Positions 36,515 to 46,257 are shown, counted from the stretch's first letter. The stretch is DNA of 64,000 bases from Mesorhizobium loti CJ3sym (GCF_000472785.1 NZ_AXAL01000001.1:183070-247069); one strand, 5' to 3'. The notes: generated from the letters alone by a model not told the origin. A program made the numbers and translations.

Positions 36515-37156
36515 ATGGGCCGTTTTCTGCAGGTCGCGGGTCTGGTCATTGGTCTGGCCGGGCTCGTCCTGCAGTTCTGCATCAGCATTCCAGCGTCTAT
36601 GGAAGCCGGGCGCAGCCTGCTCGGCTCGATCGTCTTCCTGCTTAGCTTCTTCACCATCCTGACCAACATTGGCGCGGTGCTGGTCTACACATCCCTGCTG
36701 TCGTCCGGCGGCTATGCTTGGCTGCCGGCCTTCGCCGGGTCCCGGATGCGCGCGGGTGTTGCGGTTTCGATCACCCTGGTCTTCATCGTCTATGCCACGG
36801 TTCTGGCGCGGCTCTGGCAGCCGCAGGGCCTGTTCCTGCTCTGCGACGTGCTGCTGCACTACGTGACGCCGGTTCTGTTCGTGCTGTGGTGGCTGGTCGC
36901 GGGTGCCGACGGCAGGACACGTCTGCGCGACGTGTCCTGGTGGGTGCTCTACCCCATCGCTTATCTCGCCTATGCGCTGGCGCGGGCGCCGTTTGCCGGC
37001 GAAGTGCCCTACCCCTTCCTCGACGTCGCCAAGAACGGTGTAGCCAGTGTCGCCGCGGCAGCATTGTCCATCACGGCGCTGTTCCTGGTGATATGTGTCG
37101 TCGCCGTTTTTATCGATCGCGGCATTGGCCATCGCGGGGCCAAACGGGTCCGCTAA
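36515..37156 (+). CDS. Pr6Pr family membrane protein
   Basis: A 213-residue protein with six hydrophobic segments. Its opening FLQVAGLVIGLAGLVLQFCI, then SFFTILTNIGAVLVYTSLL and VTPVLFVLWWLVAGADGRTR, and WWVLYPIAYLAYALARAPFA are typical of the Pr6Pr family (FAR-17a/AIG1-like). Function is unknown in bacteria; eukaryotic relatives include hydrolases of fatty acid esters. It is the last gene of the purQ-GST-lipoprotein run. Confidence 0.82.
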   Translation: MGRFLQVAGLVIGLAGLVLQFCISIPASMEAGRSLLGSIVFLLSFFTILTNIGAVLVYTSLLSSGGYAWLPAFAGSRMRAGVAVSITLVFIVYATVLARLWQPQGLFLLCDVLLHYVTPVLFVLWWLVAGADGRTRLRDVSWWVLYPIAYLAYALARAPFAGEVPYPFLDVAKNGVASVAAAALSITALFLVICVVAVFIDRGIGHRGAKRVR

Positions 37157-37186
37157 TGCATGTCGCGACGCGCCGTAGGTTGGCCG

Positions 37187-37438
37187 CTATTCCCAGAAAG
37201 GCCTGACGCCCTCGCGATGGGCGTCGCAGCGGGAAAGGCCGATGTCCTTCAGTTGATCGTCGGTCATCTCAAGCAACGCCAGCCGGCTGCGCCGGCGATC
37301 AAGCAAATGCCCGATCCATTTCGCCAGCGAGATCACCACCCACACCAGACGGCTGACAAAGCCGCGACGACCTGACGGGCGGCGCGTTTGGCTGGGAAGC
37401 GCGGCTCTTGAATCACTGATTGTCCCGATTGTATCCAT
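37187..37438 (-). CDS. DUF1127 domain protein
   Basis: An 83-residue protein ending in the DUF1127 motif: RRSRLALLEMTDDQLKDIGL followed by SRCDAHREGVRPFWE. The N-terminal half has a basic stretch and a hydrophobic helix (RLVWVVISLAKWIGHLL). Family members are small, arginine-rich and numerous in rhizobia. Divergently transcribed from the MocR-type regulator with only 93 bases between starts, so the regulator may control it. The ATG is at 37438. Confidence 0.82.
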   Translation of the reverse strand: MDTIGTISDSRAALPSQTRRPSGRRGFVSRLVWVVISLAKWIGHLLDRRRSRLALLEMTDDQLKDIGLSRCDAHREGVRPFWE

Positions 37439-37462
37439 TTTCTTTCTGCCAAAACTCTCAAT

Positions 37463-37517
37463 TGCACCCTTTTTGGTGCGCGATTGATATGTATTGACTC
37501 ACAATCCGGTGCAATAT
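37463..37517. promoter_or_regulatory. Candidate MocR operator in a divergent promoter
   Basis: The 93-base gap between the DUF1127 gene and the MocR gene contains ATTGCACC (37463-37470), GGTGC (37477-37481) and GGTGCAAT (37508-37515). The first and third are exact reverse complements. MocR-type regulators bind repeated short boxes in exactly such divergent regions, so these are probable autoregulatory sites. The third box lies 17 bases before the regulator's ATG. Confidence 0.5.
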
Positions 37518-37531
37518 AGAAAATTGTCACC

Positions 37532-38941
37532 ATGACAAATTGGCTTCCAGACCTCACCGGCTCCGGCCCGCTCTATCAGCGCCTTGCGGACTCTATCGAG
37601 ACGGACATCGATCGGGGCGTGATCGATGCCGGCGCAAAGCTGCCGCCGCAGCGGGACCTCGCCTACGACATCGGCGCCACGGTCGGCACGGTCGGCCGAG
37701 CCTATCAATTGCTGCGCGAGCGCGGGCTGGTGAGCGGCGAAGTCGGGCGCGGAACCTATGTGCTGGGACAGCGCGCCGGCGCTACGAAACCGGAAGCTCT
37801 CGACGTCAGCGTCGAAGGCACGCGGTATGTCGATGCGCCCAAGGACATATTGCGTTTCGACAGCACGGCGGCACCCGACATCGGCCAGGGAGCCATTGTC
37901 GCGGATGCGCTGTCGCGCGTGGCACAAGACCATCCGCACGAGATTTCAAGCTATACGCGCGATTTCCCCGACCGCTGGTATGAGGCTGGCGCCCGCTGGC
38001 TGTCGCGCAATTCCTTCCGTCCGGCCGCCGATACAATCGTCCCTACTCTCGGCACTCATGCAGCGGTGATGGCGGCGGTCGCAGCACTGACCACGCCCGG
38101 CGATTATGTTGCCTTCGAGCACCTCACCTATTCGCAGATATCGCGCAGCGCCGGTCTGATCGGCCGGCGTACGGCGTTGGTGGCATCGGATGACGAAGGC
38201 CTCGACCCGGCCGATTTCGAGCGTGTCTGCGCGCAAAAACATCCCAGGATGATCTTCCTGATGCCGACGGCGCAAAATCCCACCCTGGTGACCTTGTCGC
38301 CGGCGCGTCGCGAGGCGATCGCGCGGGTCGCGCGCGAATACAATGTCATTCTGATCGAAGACGATCTCTACGGCCACCTGACCGACGACCCGACACCGTT
38401 GCTCGCCGAATATGCTCCGGAGAGAACAATCGTTGCCGGCGGCCTGTCGAAGTCGGTCGCGGCCGGCATGCGCGGTGGTTGGCTCTCCTGCCCGCCTGCC
38501 TATCGCCACCGTATCCGCGTCGCCCACAAGATGATGACCGGCGGCATGCCCTTCCTGTTGGCAGAGGTGAATGCCCGGCTGGTGCTTTCCGGCCAGGCCA
38601 GCGATATCCGCAAGCGCAGCATCGCCGAAATCAGCGCCCGAATCGCGATCGTGCGTGAGACTCTGGCCGGTTTCGCCTTCAAGTCTCACGACAGGGTACC
38701 CTTCGTCTGGCTGACTTTGCCCGACCCCTGGCTTTCCGGCACCTTCAAGAACGCCTGCCTGGAACACGGCGTGCTGATCGACGATGAGGACGAGTTCAAG
38801 GCCGGCCGCTCCGAGCAGGTCTTTCACGGTATCCGCTTCGGCGTTTCGCAGCCCAGACAGCGCGGGGATGTCGCCGACGGCGTTGCGGTCCTGCGGCGCC
38901 TCCTCGATGAGGGCCGCGCCGGCTACGACAGCTTCTCCTGA
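37532..38941 (+). CDS. MocR/GabR-type regulator: GntR winged helix fused to class I aminotransferase fold
   Basis: A 469-residue PLP-dependent transcription factor. The N-terminal winged helix is seen in PLYQRLADSIETDIDRGVID, LPPQRDLAYDIGATVGTVGR and LVSGEVGRGTYVLG. The aminotransferase-like part has MIFLMPTAQNPTLVTLSPA, LIEDDLYGHLTDDPTP and the PLP lysine in VAGGLSKSVAAGMRGGW. Such regulators sense PLP adducts of amino acids or vitamin B6 and usually act on a divergent neighbour. The neighbour here is only a DUF1127 gene, so the target may be elsewhere. Start ATG 37532. Confidence 0.93.
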   Translation: MTNWLPDLTGSGPLYQRLADSIETDIDRGVIDAGAKLPPQRDLAYDIGATVGTVGRAYQLLRERGLVSGEVGRGTYVLGQRAGATKPEALDVSVEGTRYVDAPKDILRFDSTAAPDIGQGAIVADALSRVAQDHPHEISSYTRDFPDRWYEAGARWLSRNSFRPAADTIVPTLGTHAAVMAAVAALTTPGDYVAFEHLTYSQISRSAGLIGRRTALVASDDEGLDPADFERVCAQKHPRMIFLMPTAQNPTLVTLSPARREAIARVAREYNVILIEDDLYGHLTDDPTPLLAEYAPERTIVAGGLSKSVAAGMRGGWLSCPPAYRHRIRVAHKMMTGGMPFLLAEVNARLVLSGQASDIRKRSIAEISARIAIVRETLAGFAFKSHDRVPFVWLTLPDPWLSGTFKNACLEHGVLIDDEDEFKAGRSEQVFHGIRFGVSQPRQRGDVADGVAVLRRLLDEGRAGYDSFS

Positions 38942-38950
38942 CGGAGCGGA

Positions 38951-39115
38951 TCAGCCTTCGGCCTTGAAGTTCCTGGCTTCCTTTTCGGCCTCGTCCTTGC
39001 CGCGCTTTTCAGCCAGTTCCTTCGCCTGTCCAGGCGAAACGTCGGTGGTTTCCGCGATATGCATGGCCTCCTTGTCCGAGAGGCGATTATCGTTCTTGCC
39101 TTGCTTGGTAGCCAT
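38951..39115 (-). CDS. Small charged protein, hypothetical
   Basis: A 54-residue hydrophilic protein: MATKQGKNDNRLSDKEAM at the start, then DVSPGQAKELAEKRGKDEAE. It is rich in Lys and Glu with no signal or membrane segment. The ATG at 39115 is preceded by CAGGAGACCGGACC, a usable ribosome binding site. Similar short proteins occur widely in Rhizobiales without known function. It converges on the MocR gene. The 200-base gap to purL has no feature I can support. Confidence 0.6.
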   Translation of the reverse strand: MATKQGKNDNRLSDKEAMHIAETTDVSPGQAKELAEKRGKDEAEKEARNFKAEG

Positions 39116-39318
39116 GGTCCGGTCTCCTGAGTGGTTGAGACCTAACGGCTGGCACATCGTAGCGTTCCATTCGGCCTAGCGTTCCTCGCTGCGAAGGCCA
39201 TCATTGTCGTCACCTTGTGCTTTCTGTCTTTTTTCGTCGATCGACGGTGTATCGGGTGCAAAGCTTGCGATAAGAGGGGACTCAAAATCACCGCTTCCAT
39301 GGACATAAATCGCCGCCC

Positions 39319-41550
39319 ATGACCATTTCCAATTCCGTGCCGATCACCCCAGAGCTCATTGCCGCGCACGGGCTGAAGCCCGACGAATACCAGCGCATCC
39401 TCGAGCTGGTCGGGCGCGAGCCGAGCTTCACCGAGCTCGGCATCTTCTCGGCGATGTGGAACGAGCACTGCTCTTACAAATCCTCGAAGAAATGGCTGCG
39501 CACGCTGCCGACCACCGGGCCGCAGGTCATCCAGGGGCCGGGCGAGAATGCGGGTGTGGTCGACATTGGCGATGGCGACTGCGTCGTCTTCAAGATGGAA
39601 AGCCACAACCATCCCTCCTTCATCGAACCCTATCAGGGTGCGGCAACCGGCGTCGGCGGCATCTTGCGCGACGTCTTCACCATGGGCGCGCGGCCGATCG
39701 CGGCGATGAACGCGCTGCGCTTTGGCGCACCGGACCATCCCAAGACGCGGCATCTCGTATCAGGCGTGGTTTCCGGCGTTGGCGGCTACGGCAACGCCTT
39801 CGGCGTGCCGACGGTTGGCGGCGAGGTCAATTTCGATGCTCGCTACAACGGCAACATCCTCGTCAATGCCTTTGCCGCGGGCCTTGCCAAGACCGACGCG
39901 ATCTTCCTGTCCGAAGCCAAGGGCGTTGGCCTGCCGGTCGTCTATCTCGGCGCCAAGACCGGCCGCGACGGCGTCGGCGGCGCCACCATGGCCTCGGCCG
40001 AGTTCGACGACAAGATCGACGAGAAGCGGCCGACCGTTCAGGTCGGCGATCCCTTCACCGAAAAGTGCCTGCTGGAAGCTTGCCTCGAACTGATGGCCTC
40101 GGGCGCCGTCATCGCCATCCAGGACATGGGTGCGGCCGGCCTCACCTGCTCGGCAGTCGAGATGGGCGCCAAGGGCGACCTCGGCATCGAGCTCGACCTC
40201 GACAAAGTGCCGGTGCGCGAAGAGCGCATGAACGCTTATGAGATGATGCTGTCGGAAAGCCAGGAGCGCATGCTGATGGTGCTGCGCCCGGAGAAAGAAA
40301 AGGAAGCCGAGGCGATCTTCCACAAATGGGGCCTCGACTTCGCCATTGTCGGCAAGACCACCGACGATCTGCGCTTCCGCGTCATCCACCAGGGCGACGA
40401 AGTCGCCAATTTGCCGATCAAGGACCTTGGCGACAAGGCGCCGGAATATGATCGCCCCTGGGTTGAGCCGAAGAAGCCGGCGGCGCTCAGGGCGGACGAT
40501 GCACCAAAGGCCGATGTCGCCGATGCGCTGCTGAAGCTGCTCGGCGGACCGGACCTGTCGTCGCGCCGCTGGGTGTGGGAGCAATATGACACCCTCATCC
40601 AGGGCAATTCGCTGCAGCTTCCTGGCGGCGATGCCGGGGTGGTGCGCGTCGAAGGCCACGCGACCAAGGCGCTCGCCTTTTCGTCTGACGTCACGCCGCG
40701 CTATTGCGAGGCCGACCCCTATGAGGGCGGCAAGCAGGCGGTGGCCGAATGCTGGCGCAATTTGACCGCCACCGGCGCGTTGCCGCTGGCGGCGACCGAC
40801 AACCTGAATTTCGGCAATCCGGAACGGCCGGAGATCATGGGCCAGTTGGTCGGCGCGGTGAAAGGCATCGGCGATGCCTGCCGGGCGCTCGGCTTCCCGA
40901 TCGTGTCCGGCAATGTCTCGCTCTACAACGAAACCAACGGCCAGGGCATCCTGCCGACGCCGACCATTGGTGGCGTTGGGCTGATACCAGACTGGTCGAG
41001 GATGGCGCGTATCGGCTTTGCCGCCGAGGGCCAGATGATCCTGCTGGTCGGCGCTCCGGCGACATGGGGCAGCCATCTCGGCCAGTCCGCCTATTTCAGA
41101 GACATCCATGGCCGTACCGACGGTCCGCCGCCGCCTGTCGACCTCTCGCATGAAAAGCGCGTCGGCGACCATGTGCGCGCGCTGATCGCGTCGGGCGTAG
41201 TGACGGCGGCGCATGACCTTTCCGATGGCGGCCTTGCCGTGGCCCTGGCCGAAATGGCGATGGCATCCGGCATTGGCGCCACCGTTCCGGGTCTCGCCGG
41301 CACCGACCCGATCCCGGTCTGGTTCGGCGAGGACCAGGGCCGCTATCTCCTGACGCTGTCGGTCGATCCGCAAAGCAGGGAATGGGATGCCATCCGCGAG
41401 GAGCAGAGCAAGCTCGGCATCTTCGCGCCATGGATCGGCTCGACCGGCGGAACTGAGCTGAAGCTCGGCGACGCCAGGGCAATGCCGGTCAGCGACTTGA
41501 CCGCAGCCCATGAAGGCTGGTTCCCCCGCTTCATGGATAAGGCCAGTTGA
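39319..41550 (+). CDS. purL: Phosphoribosylformylglycinamidine synthase subunit PurL
   Basis: A 743-residue small-type PurL, the ATP-dependent synthase subunit that works with PurS and PurQ. Signature stretches are [60 protein letters not shown] and the second PurM-like half with [38 protein letters not shown] is near the end. The length is right for the non-fused bacterial form. It is separated from purQ by about 4 kb of unrelated genes but leads into the bolA-grxD pair as in other rhizobia. Confidence 0.97.
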   Translation: MTISNSVPITPELIAAHGLKPDEYQRILELVGREPSFTELGIFSAMWNEHCSYKSSKKWLRTLPTTGPQVIQGPGENAGVVDIGDGDCVVFKMESHNHPSFIEPYQGAATGVGGILRDVFTMGARPIAAMNALRFGAPDHPKTRHLVSGVVSGVGGYGNAFGVPTVGGEVNFDARYNGNILVNAFAAGLAKTDAIFLSEAKGVGLPVVYLGAKTGRDGVGGATMASAEFDDKIDEKRPTVQVGDPFTEKCLLEACLELMASGAVIAIQDMGAAGLTCSAVEMGAKGDLGIELDLDKVPVREERMNAYEMMLSESQERMLMVLRPEKEKEAEAIFHKWGLDFAIVGKTTDDLRFRVIHQGDEVANLPIKDLGDKAPEYDRPWVEPKKPAALRADDAPKADVADALLKLLGGPDLSSRRWVWEQYDTLIQGNSLQLPGGDAGVVRVEGHATKALAFSSDVTPRYCEADPYEGGKQAVAECWRNLTATGALPLAATDNLNFGNPERPEIMGQLVGAVKGIGDACRALGFPIVSGNVSLYNETNGQGILPTPTIGGVGLIPDWSRMARIGFAAEGQMILLVGAPATWGSHLGQSAYFRDIHGRTDGPPPPVDLSHEKRVGDHVRALIASGVVTAAHDLSDGGLAVALAEMAMASGIGATVPGLAGTDPIPVWFGEDQGRYLLTLSVDPQSREWDAIREEQSKLGIFAPWIGSTGGTELKLGDARAMPVSDLTAAHEGWFPRFMDKAS

Positions 41551-41553
41551 ACA

Positions 41554-41603
41554 GAGCATGATCCCGAAAAGTGGAACCCGGTTTTCGGAAAAAGATCATG
41601 CTC
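41554..41603. repeat. Short palindromic repeat, family D, at the start of a gene
   Basis: A 50-base palindrome with arms GAGCATGAT and ATCATGCTC around CCCGAAAAGTGGAACCCGG and TTTTCGGAAAAAG. This is a dispersed rhizobial repeat. It begins four bases after the purL stop, and its right arm supplies the ATG (41598) of the following membrane protein gene. Confidence 0.78.
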
Positions 41604-42131
41604 AATCAAAGGAAACTGGCCGCGCGGGCGCTGCTTGCAGTCGTTTTCTGGCCGTCGCTGTTCTTCTTCTGGTTCCTCGGCCCGTTCGTTTTCTTCTTGT
41701 TGTCAACGACCTCGAGCGAGGTTTGTCCGCTGTTGGAAAGGCGTGAGCAGTTCCTGGCCTCCGCCAATGGCACGCTGCCGATGCTGGTTCTGCAGAACCT
41801 GATCTACGCGGTTCCCATCGTCTGCCTGGTGCTTTGGAACCGGCTTCTACCGGACCGGGCGCGTACAAGGCGGATCGTCACCTGCATCAAGCTTTTCGCC
41901 GTTGCGGCCATCCTGGGGGCGCTATGGGAATATGGTTCTTCGCTGGTCTGCGATGGCTACGGGCAACCGTTCTTCTCGCCGGTCTGGCAGATGACCAGCT
42001 ATCTGCCGATCGCTGACATAGCGGTCAACATTCCTCTCTATGTGCTGGTCTTCAGCCTCGGCCGCGCCTTTTCGACGCGCGAGGATGATCCCACGGACGA
42101 TACGCTTCGTCTCGACGAGACCGTCTCTTAA
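41598..42131 (+). CDS. Hypothetical membrane protein whose start lies in a repeat
   Basis: A 177-residue protein with four hydrophobic segments, around residues 8-33, 60-82, 95-115 and 135-160. Examples are VVFWPSLFFFWFLGPFVFFL and YLPIADIAVNIPLYVLVFSL. The ATG at 41598 is inside the right arm of the family D palindrome; an in-frame ATG at 41571, also in the repeat, is possible. No ribosome site stands out except GGAAAAAG. I do not recognise the family. It sits between purL and bolA on the same strand. Confidence 0.6.
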   Translation: MLNQRKLAARALLAVVFWPSLFFFWFLGPFVFFLLSTTSSEVCPLLERREQFLASANGTLPMLVLQNLIYAVPIVCLVLWNRLLPDRARTRRIVTCIKLFAVAAILGALWEYGSSLVCDGYGQPFFSPVWQMTSYLPIADIAVNIPLYVLVFSLGRAFSTREDDPTDDTLRLDETVS

Positions 42132-42254
42132 AGCTCAATCATCCCCACACCGGATGGAAGCGCTTCAATCGCGACCAGAAACGCTTTAGGTTCATCCCGA
42201 CTCTCATCGCATGGGCACCCTTGCTGCCTAGCCGCCCGAAACAGGAATTCCGCC

Positions 42255-42488
42255 ATGGCAATGGATGCCCACGACATCGAAAAACTGATCAAGGACGGCA
42301 TTCCGGACGCCAAGGTAACGATCCGCGACCTCGCCGGCGACGGCGACCATTACGCTGCCGAAGTGGTGGCCGAGAGCTTTCGCGGAAAGAGCCGCGTCCA
42401 GCAGCACCAGATGGTCTATGACGCGCTGAAGGGCAATATGGGCGGCGTGCTGCATGCGCTTGCGCTGCAGACCAGCGTGCCCGACTGA
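42255..42488 (+). CDS. BolA family protein
   Basis: A 77-residue BolA/YrbA-type protein. It has DAHDIEKLIKDGIPDAKVTI, DLAGDGDHYAAEVVAESFRG with the His ligand, and VQQHQMVYDALKGNMGGVLH, the conserved C-terminal helix. BolA proteins bind monothiol glutaredoxins through a shared [2Fe-2S] cluster and take part in iron-sulfur traffic. The monothiol glutaredoxin gene follows directly, which supports this role. The start is ATG 42255 with AGGA upstream; 42261 is an alternative. Confidence 0.93.
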   Translation: MAMDAHDIEKLIKDGIPDAKVTIRDLAGDGDHYAAEVVAESFRGKSRVQQHQMVYDALKGNMGGVLHALALQTSVPD

Positions 42489-42641
42489 GGCCGTTCCAGC
42501 CAACACCCGCTTGGCCCAAGCCGGCCCATCCTTTGCGCCATTTCGGCTACGACGCGGCTAATGTCTTGTTTCGGGCAATCTATGGGTTTATTTGATAGGA
42601 ATGCTTCGAGCCTGACTCCCACGGGCGTGAAAGGATATTCC

Positions 42642-42977
42642 ATGAGCGGTATCAACGACTACATCGACAACGAAGTGAAGGGCAACGACGTCGTCCTTTT
42701 CATGAAGGGCACGCCCGGTTTCCCGCAGTGCGGATTTTCCGGCCAGGTGGTCCAGATCCTCGACTATATCGGCGCCGACTACAAAGGCGTGAACGTTCTG
42801 GACTCGGCCGAACTGCGCCAGGGCATCAAGGAATATTCAAACTGGCCGACAATCCCGCAGCTCTATGTGAAGGGTGAGTTCGTCGGCGGCTGCGACATTA
42901 TCCGCGAGATGTTCCAGGCAGGCGAACTGCAGACGTTCCTCGCCGAAAAAGGCGTGAGCGTAAAAGCCACCGCCTGA
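42642..42977 (+). CDS. grxD: Monothiol glutaredoxin, Grx4/GrxD type
   Basis: A 111-residue CGFS-type glutaredoxin that carries or transfers [2Fe-2S] clusters. The active site is [18 protein letters not shown] with single Cys, and the glutathione-binding parts are [19 protein letters not shown] and [13 protein letters not shown]. The ATG at 42642 ([12 protein letters not shown]) fits the family, while an upstream ATG at 42561 adds unrelated residues. It follows bolA by 153 bases and is closed by a strong terminator at 43053-43082. Confidence 0.95.
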   Translation: MSGINDYIDNEVKGNDVVLFMKGTPGFPQCGFSGQVVQILDYIGADYKGVNVLDSAELRQGIKEYSNWPTIPQLYVKGEFVGGCDIIREMFQAGELQTFLAEKGVSVKATA

Positions 42978-43052
42978 CACGCACCGAGCACCGGGGGCAG
43001 CCCAACCTCGGCAATTAACGTGTCCCTGATATCGGGGCCAAGACGAGCCAAT

Positions 43053-43082
43053 GCGCCGGCCCGCCGGCGCGTTTTCGTTTTT
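43053..43082 (+). terminator. Rho-independent terminator after grxD
   Basis: GCGCCGG, loop CCCG, CCGGCGC, then GTTTTCGTTTTT. A strong GC stem with a T tract, 76 bases after the grxD stop. It excludes the ATG at 43051 as start of the following MFS gene. Confidence 0.88.
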
Positions 43083-43098
43083 AGAGATTGGACTTGCC

Positions 43099-44367
43099 GT
43101 GGACCAGCATTCGACAGCGCCGCAATTGGCAGGCAAACTGCCCATTCCGCGCTGGGAATTCATTGCGCTCTGTGCCGCGTTGATGGCGCTCAACTCGCTG
43201 GCCATCGACATCATGCTTCCGGCGCTGCAGCAGATCGGCGCCTCGCTCGGCGTCGAAAATGAAAACCACCGGCAATATGTGGTCACCGCCTACATTCTTG
43301 GTTTTGGTGGCGGCCAGCTGTTCTTCGGGCCGATCTCCGACCGGTTCGGACGCCGCGCACCTCTCGTCGTCGGTCTGATCATCTACGTGGCTGCCGTCGC
43401 CGCCGCCGCCATCGCGCCGAGTTTTGAAGCGCTTCTCCTTTGCCGAGCCGTGCAAGGCATCGGGGCAGCTGCCACGCGTGTCATCGCGGTCTCGATCGTG
43501 CGCGATACATTCGAAGGCCGGCGTATGGCCGAGGTGATGTCGCTGATCTTCATGGTGTTCATGGCGATACCGGTCATCGCGCCCGGTGTCGGTCAGTTCA
43601 TCATGCTTTTCGCGACCTGGCATTGGATCTTTATCACCATGGCCATCGGAGCGCTGCTTGTCTCGGCATGGTCGCTGCTGCGCCTACCTGAAACGTTGCG
43701 TCCCGAACATCGTCGGCCGCTGACGGTATCTTCCATCCTTGGCGGTTTCCGTATCGTGCTCACCAACCGCCTTGCGATTTGCTATGCTTTCGCCAGCACC
43801 TTCGTTTTCGCCGCCATGTTCGGCTTCATAGCCTCCGCGCAGCAGATCTATGTCGACATATTCAACGTTGGTGAGATGTTCCCGGTCATCTTCGCCGGGG
43901 TCGCCGGCGTGCTTGCCTTCTCCAATTTTCTGAATTCACGCCTCGTCGGCCGCATCGGCATGCGCCGGCTCTCGCAGAGCGCGCTGCTGCTGTTCTTGAC
44001 CATCAGTCTCGCCTGGCTGGTCGTCTCGCTGGAAATGAAGATGCCGCTTTGGCTGTTCGTCACCTTCTTCGCCAGCGCCATGCTTCCATTCGGTGCACTC
44101 GGCGCCAATTTCAACGCGCTGGCCATGGAGCCGCTCGGCCAACTGGCTGGTACGGCCTCTTCCATCCTGGGTTTCATGCAGACGTTTCTTGGCGGCATCC
44201 TCGGTACACTGATCGGCCAGGCTTTCAACGGCACGGTGACGCCATTGGCCGCCGGCTTCTGCAGCGTTTCGGTCGCTACACTGCTGATGATCCTGCTCGC
44301 CGAGCGCGGCAGGATGTTCCAGCCGCACAACCCACCGGTTTCAGGCCATGTCACCGACCTTCATTAA
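43099..44367 (+). CDS. MFS drug-resistance transporter, Bcr/CflA family
   Basis: A 422-residue inner-membrane transporter with about 12 helices. Diagnostic parts are ALNSLAIDIMLPALQQIGAS in helix 1, QLFFGPISDRFGRRAPL for MFS motif A, and LCRAVQGIGAAATRVIAVSI for motif B. Bcr/CflA members export drugs, dipeptides or siderophore-like compounds by proton antiport. I use the GTG at 43099 (VDQHSTAPQ) because an in-frame ATG at 43051 lies within the grxD terminator. The ribosome site is weak, so the start remains somewhat uncertain. Substrate unknown. Confidence 0.9.
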   Translation: MDQHSTAPQLAGKLPIPRWEFIALCAALMALNSLAIDIMLPALQQIGASLGVENENHRQYVVTAYILGFGGGQLFFGPISDRFGRRAPLVVGLIIYVAAVAAAAIAPSFEALLLCRAVQGIGAAATRVIAVSIVRDTFEGRRMAEVMSLIFMVFMAIPVIAPGVGQFIMLFATWHWIFITMAIGALLVSAWSLLRLPETLRPEHRRPLTVSSILGGFRIVLTNRLAICYAFASTFVFAAMFGFIASAQQIYVDIFNVGEMFPVIFAGVAGVLAFSNFLNSRLVGRIGMRRLSQSALLLFLTISLAWLVVSLEMKMPLWLFVTFFASAMLPFGALGANFNALAMEPLGQLAGTASSILGFMQTFLGGILGTLIGQAFNGTVTPLAAGFCSVSVATLLMILLAERGRMFQPHNPPVSGHVTDLH

Positions 44368-44416
44368 TTCTGGTTTGCAGGCCTGAAGCCTGGCGACTTA
44401 ACGCCAGCACAGGATC

Positions 44417-45244
44417 CTACTCAGCCCACAGTTCGCGGCGCAACTCCTGCCAGCTTTCGCGGTCGGGAGCGACGAGCAAGCCGCCGCCGACATGCGACGG
44501 CAGGTAGGCGGTGCCGTCAAACCGCGCGGCATGGCCGCCGGCCTCGGCATGGATCAGCACACCTGCCAGATGATCCCATGGCATCAGCTTGTTGTAGACG
44601 ACGAAATGGCCATGGCCGCTGGCCAGCAAGCGGTATTCGTGGGCGGCGCAGCGGTAGTTGAACTGCGACAGCGTCTTGGTCTGGTTACACGCCAGCCGCG
44701 TGCGGTCGGGCTCGGCCATGTATTGCCAGGACACCGCACCGGTCATCTGCGAGATCGGTGCGGGCGCGGCAACCCGCACTTTTTCCAGTACGCCATGCGC
44801 GTGGCGGATATGGCTGCCGGCGCCTTTGGTGCCGATTAGCCAATCCTTGCCGACGGGATCATGGATGATGCCAGCAACAGTCTCGCCCTTGACCACGACC
44901 GCCAGCATGACGCCGAACAACGGTACACCGGACGCGAAATTGAAGGTGCCGTCGACCGGGTCGATGACGAAAGCCAGATCGGCGGCGCCCAGACCATTGA
45001 GCAGTGCCGGATTGTCGGAACAGGCTTCCTCGCCGATGACCATCGCGGAGGGATAGCGGTCGCGCAGCCGCGCCGTGATCAGCCGCTCGGCGTTGACATC
45101 GGCCTCCGTCACCAGATCGGCGGCGGAGGTCTTCTGTCTGATGTCGCCATCGCCCAGCCGGCGAAAGCGGGGCATGATTTCGGTGTCGGCCGCCTCGGCC
45201 AGCAGGCTGGCCAGCCAGTCGATCGCATTGTCGTCAAATGTCAT
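44417..45244 (-). CDS. Inositol monophosphatase-family phosphatase
   Basis: A 275-residue Mg2+/Li+-sensitive phosphatase of the FIG superfamily. Metal ligands are in VIGEEACSD (GEE), [16 protein letters not shown] (DPxDGT) and [18 protein letters not shown] (WD). The family acts on inositol phosphates, fructose 1,6-bisphosphate, histidinol phosphate or PAP; the exact substrate cannot be told. Its start overlaps the end of ttcA by 11 bases, so it is the downstream member of a two-gene unit with ttcA. Confidence 0.9.
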   Translation of the reverse strand: MTFDDNAIDWLASLLAEAADTEIMPRFRRLGDGDIRQKTSAADLVTEADVNAERLITARLRDRYPSAMVIGEEACSDNPALLNGLGAADLAFVIDPVDGTFNFASGVPLFGVMLAVVVKGETVAGIIHDPVGKDWLIGTKGAGSHIRHAHGVLEKVRVAAPAPISQMTGAVSWQYMAEPDRTRLACNQTKTLSQFNYRCAAHEYRLLASGHGHFVVYNKLMPWDHLAGVLIHAEAGGHAARFDGTAYLPSHVGGGLLVAPDRESWQELRRELWAE

Positions 45245-46121
45245 TGGAAGCGTCTTGTCCTGTGATGAGGGTCTGGTTCAGGGCGGCGAAATCGAACAGC
45301 TGTCGATCGAGCAGATGCGACGGCCTGCTGTTGGACAGCGCACGCAGCATCGTGTCCTTGCGACCAGGCATGCGCTTTTCCAGATCGTCCAGCATCGCCT
45401 TCATTGCGTTGCGCTGGAGGCCTTCCTGGCTGCCGCAGAGGTCGCAAGGGATGATCGGGAATCGCATCGCGGTGGCGAATTTTTCAAGATCGACTTCGGC
45501 GCAATAGCTGAGCGGCCGCAGCACCATCACGTCGCCGTCGTCGTTGAGCAACTTCGGCGGCATCGCGGCGAGACGGCCGCCATGGAACAGGTTCATGAAG
45601 AACGTTTCGAGAATGTCCTCGCGGTGGTGGCCGAGAACCAGCGCCGAGCACCCCTCCTCGCGCGCGATGCGGTAGAGATGGCCGCGCCGTAGCCGCGAGC
45701 AGAGCGAGCAATAGGTGCTGCCCTGCGGCAGCTTGTCGGTAACGATGGAATAGGTGTCCTGATATTCGATGCGGTGTGCAATGCCGTTGGCGTCGAGATA
45801 ATCGGGCAGAATGTGTTTTGGGAAATTCGGTTGGCCCTGATCAAGATTGCAGGCCAGCAGTTCGACCGGCAGCAGCCCGCGCCATTTGAGGTCCAGCAGC
45901 ACGGCAAGCAGACCGTAGGAATCCTTGCCGCCCGACAGCGCGACCAGCCAGCGCTGGCCGGGCACGACCATCGAGAAATCCTCGGTCGCCTGACGGGTCA
46001 GCCGCAGCAGTCGCTTGCGCAGCTTGTTGAACTCGACCGAGGACGGCACATCGGCGAACAGCGGATGGAAACCGCCCTCGGCGATCGGTTCAAGCGTTTC
46101 GATGTCTGGCAGCATGTTCAT
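45234..46121 (-). CDS. ttcA: tRNA 2-thiocytidine(32) biosynthesis protein TtcA
   Basis: A 295-residue [4Fe-4S]-dependent tRNA thiolase. The PP-loop is [20 protein letters not shown]. Cluster cysteines are in [13 protein letters not shown] (CxxC) and the later [11 protein letters not shown], and [20 protein letters not shown] is also typical. TtcA adds sulfur to C32 of certain tRNAs. It overlaps the phosphatase gene by 11 bases. TrmJ, another position-32 tRNA modifier, is encoded 4 kb away. Confidence 0.95.
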   Translation of the reverse strand: MNMLPDIETLEPIAEGGFHPLFADVPSSVEFNKLRKRLLRLTRQATEDFSMVVPGQRWLVALSGGKDSYGLLAVLLDLKWRGLLPVELLACNLDQGQPNFPKHILPDYLDANGIAHRIEYQDTYSIVTDKLPQGSTYCSLCSRLRRGHLYRIAREEGCSALVLGHHREDILETFFMNLFHGGRLAAMPPKLLNDDGDVMVLRPLSYCAEVDLEKFATAMRFPIIPCDLCGSQEGLQRNAMKAMLDDLEKRMPGRKDTMLRALSNSRPSHLLDRQLFDFAALNQTLITGQDASNDI

Positions 46122-46204
46122 GGCGCGGTGGCCCCGGGGATGTAACGTCCGCCCGGATTAGCGCATCGGCCGGAGAATCGAAACCGCAAAGCGGATGCAC
46201 GAAA

Positions 46205-46234
46205 CAAAAAGGCCGCCTCGAAGGGCGGCCTTTT
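46205..46234 (-). terminator. Rho-independent terminator after rpsD
   Basis: AAAAAGGCCGCC, loop TCGAAG, GGCGGCCTTTT. The stem is symmetric with A and T tracts on both sides, so it works on either strand. It lies 24 bases beyond the rpsD stop. Confidence 0.9.
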
Positions 46235-46257
46235 CGGTATCGCAGAAAAGCGTTCGC

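Noticed and set aside
39760..41559. 599-codon open frame opposite purL
   Set aside because: The sequence has no domain pattern and mirrors the codon structure of purL, which is certain.
43051..43098. ATG at 43051 as start of the MFS transporter
   Set aside because: It lies inside a strong GC hairpin with a T tract that terminates grxD, so translation from there is unlikely.
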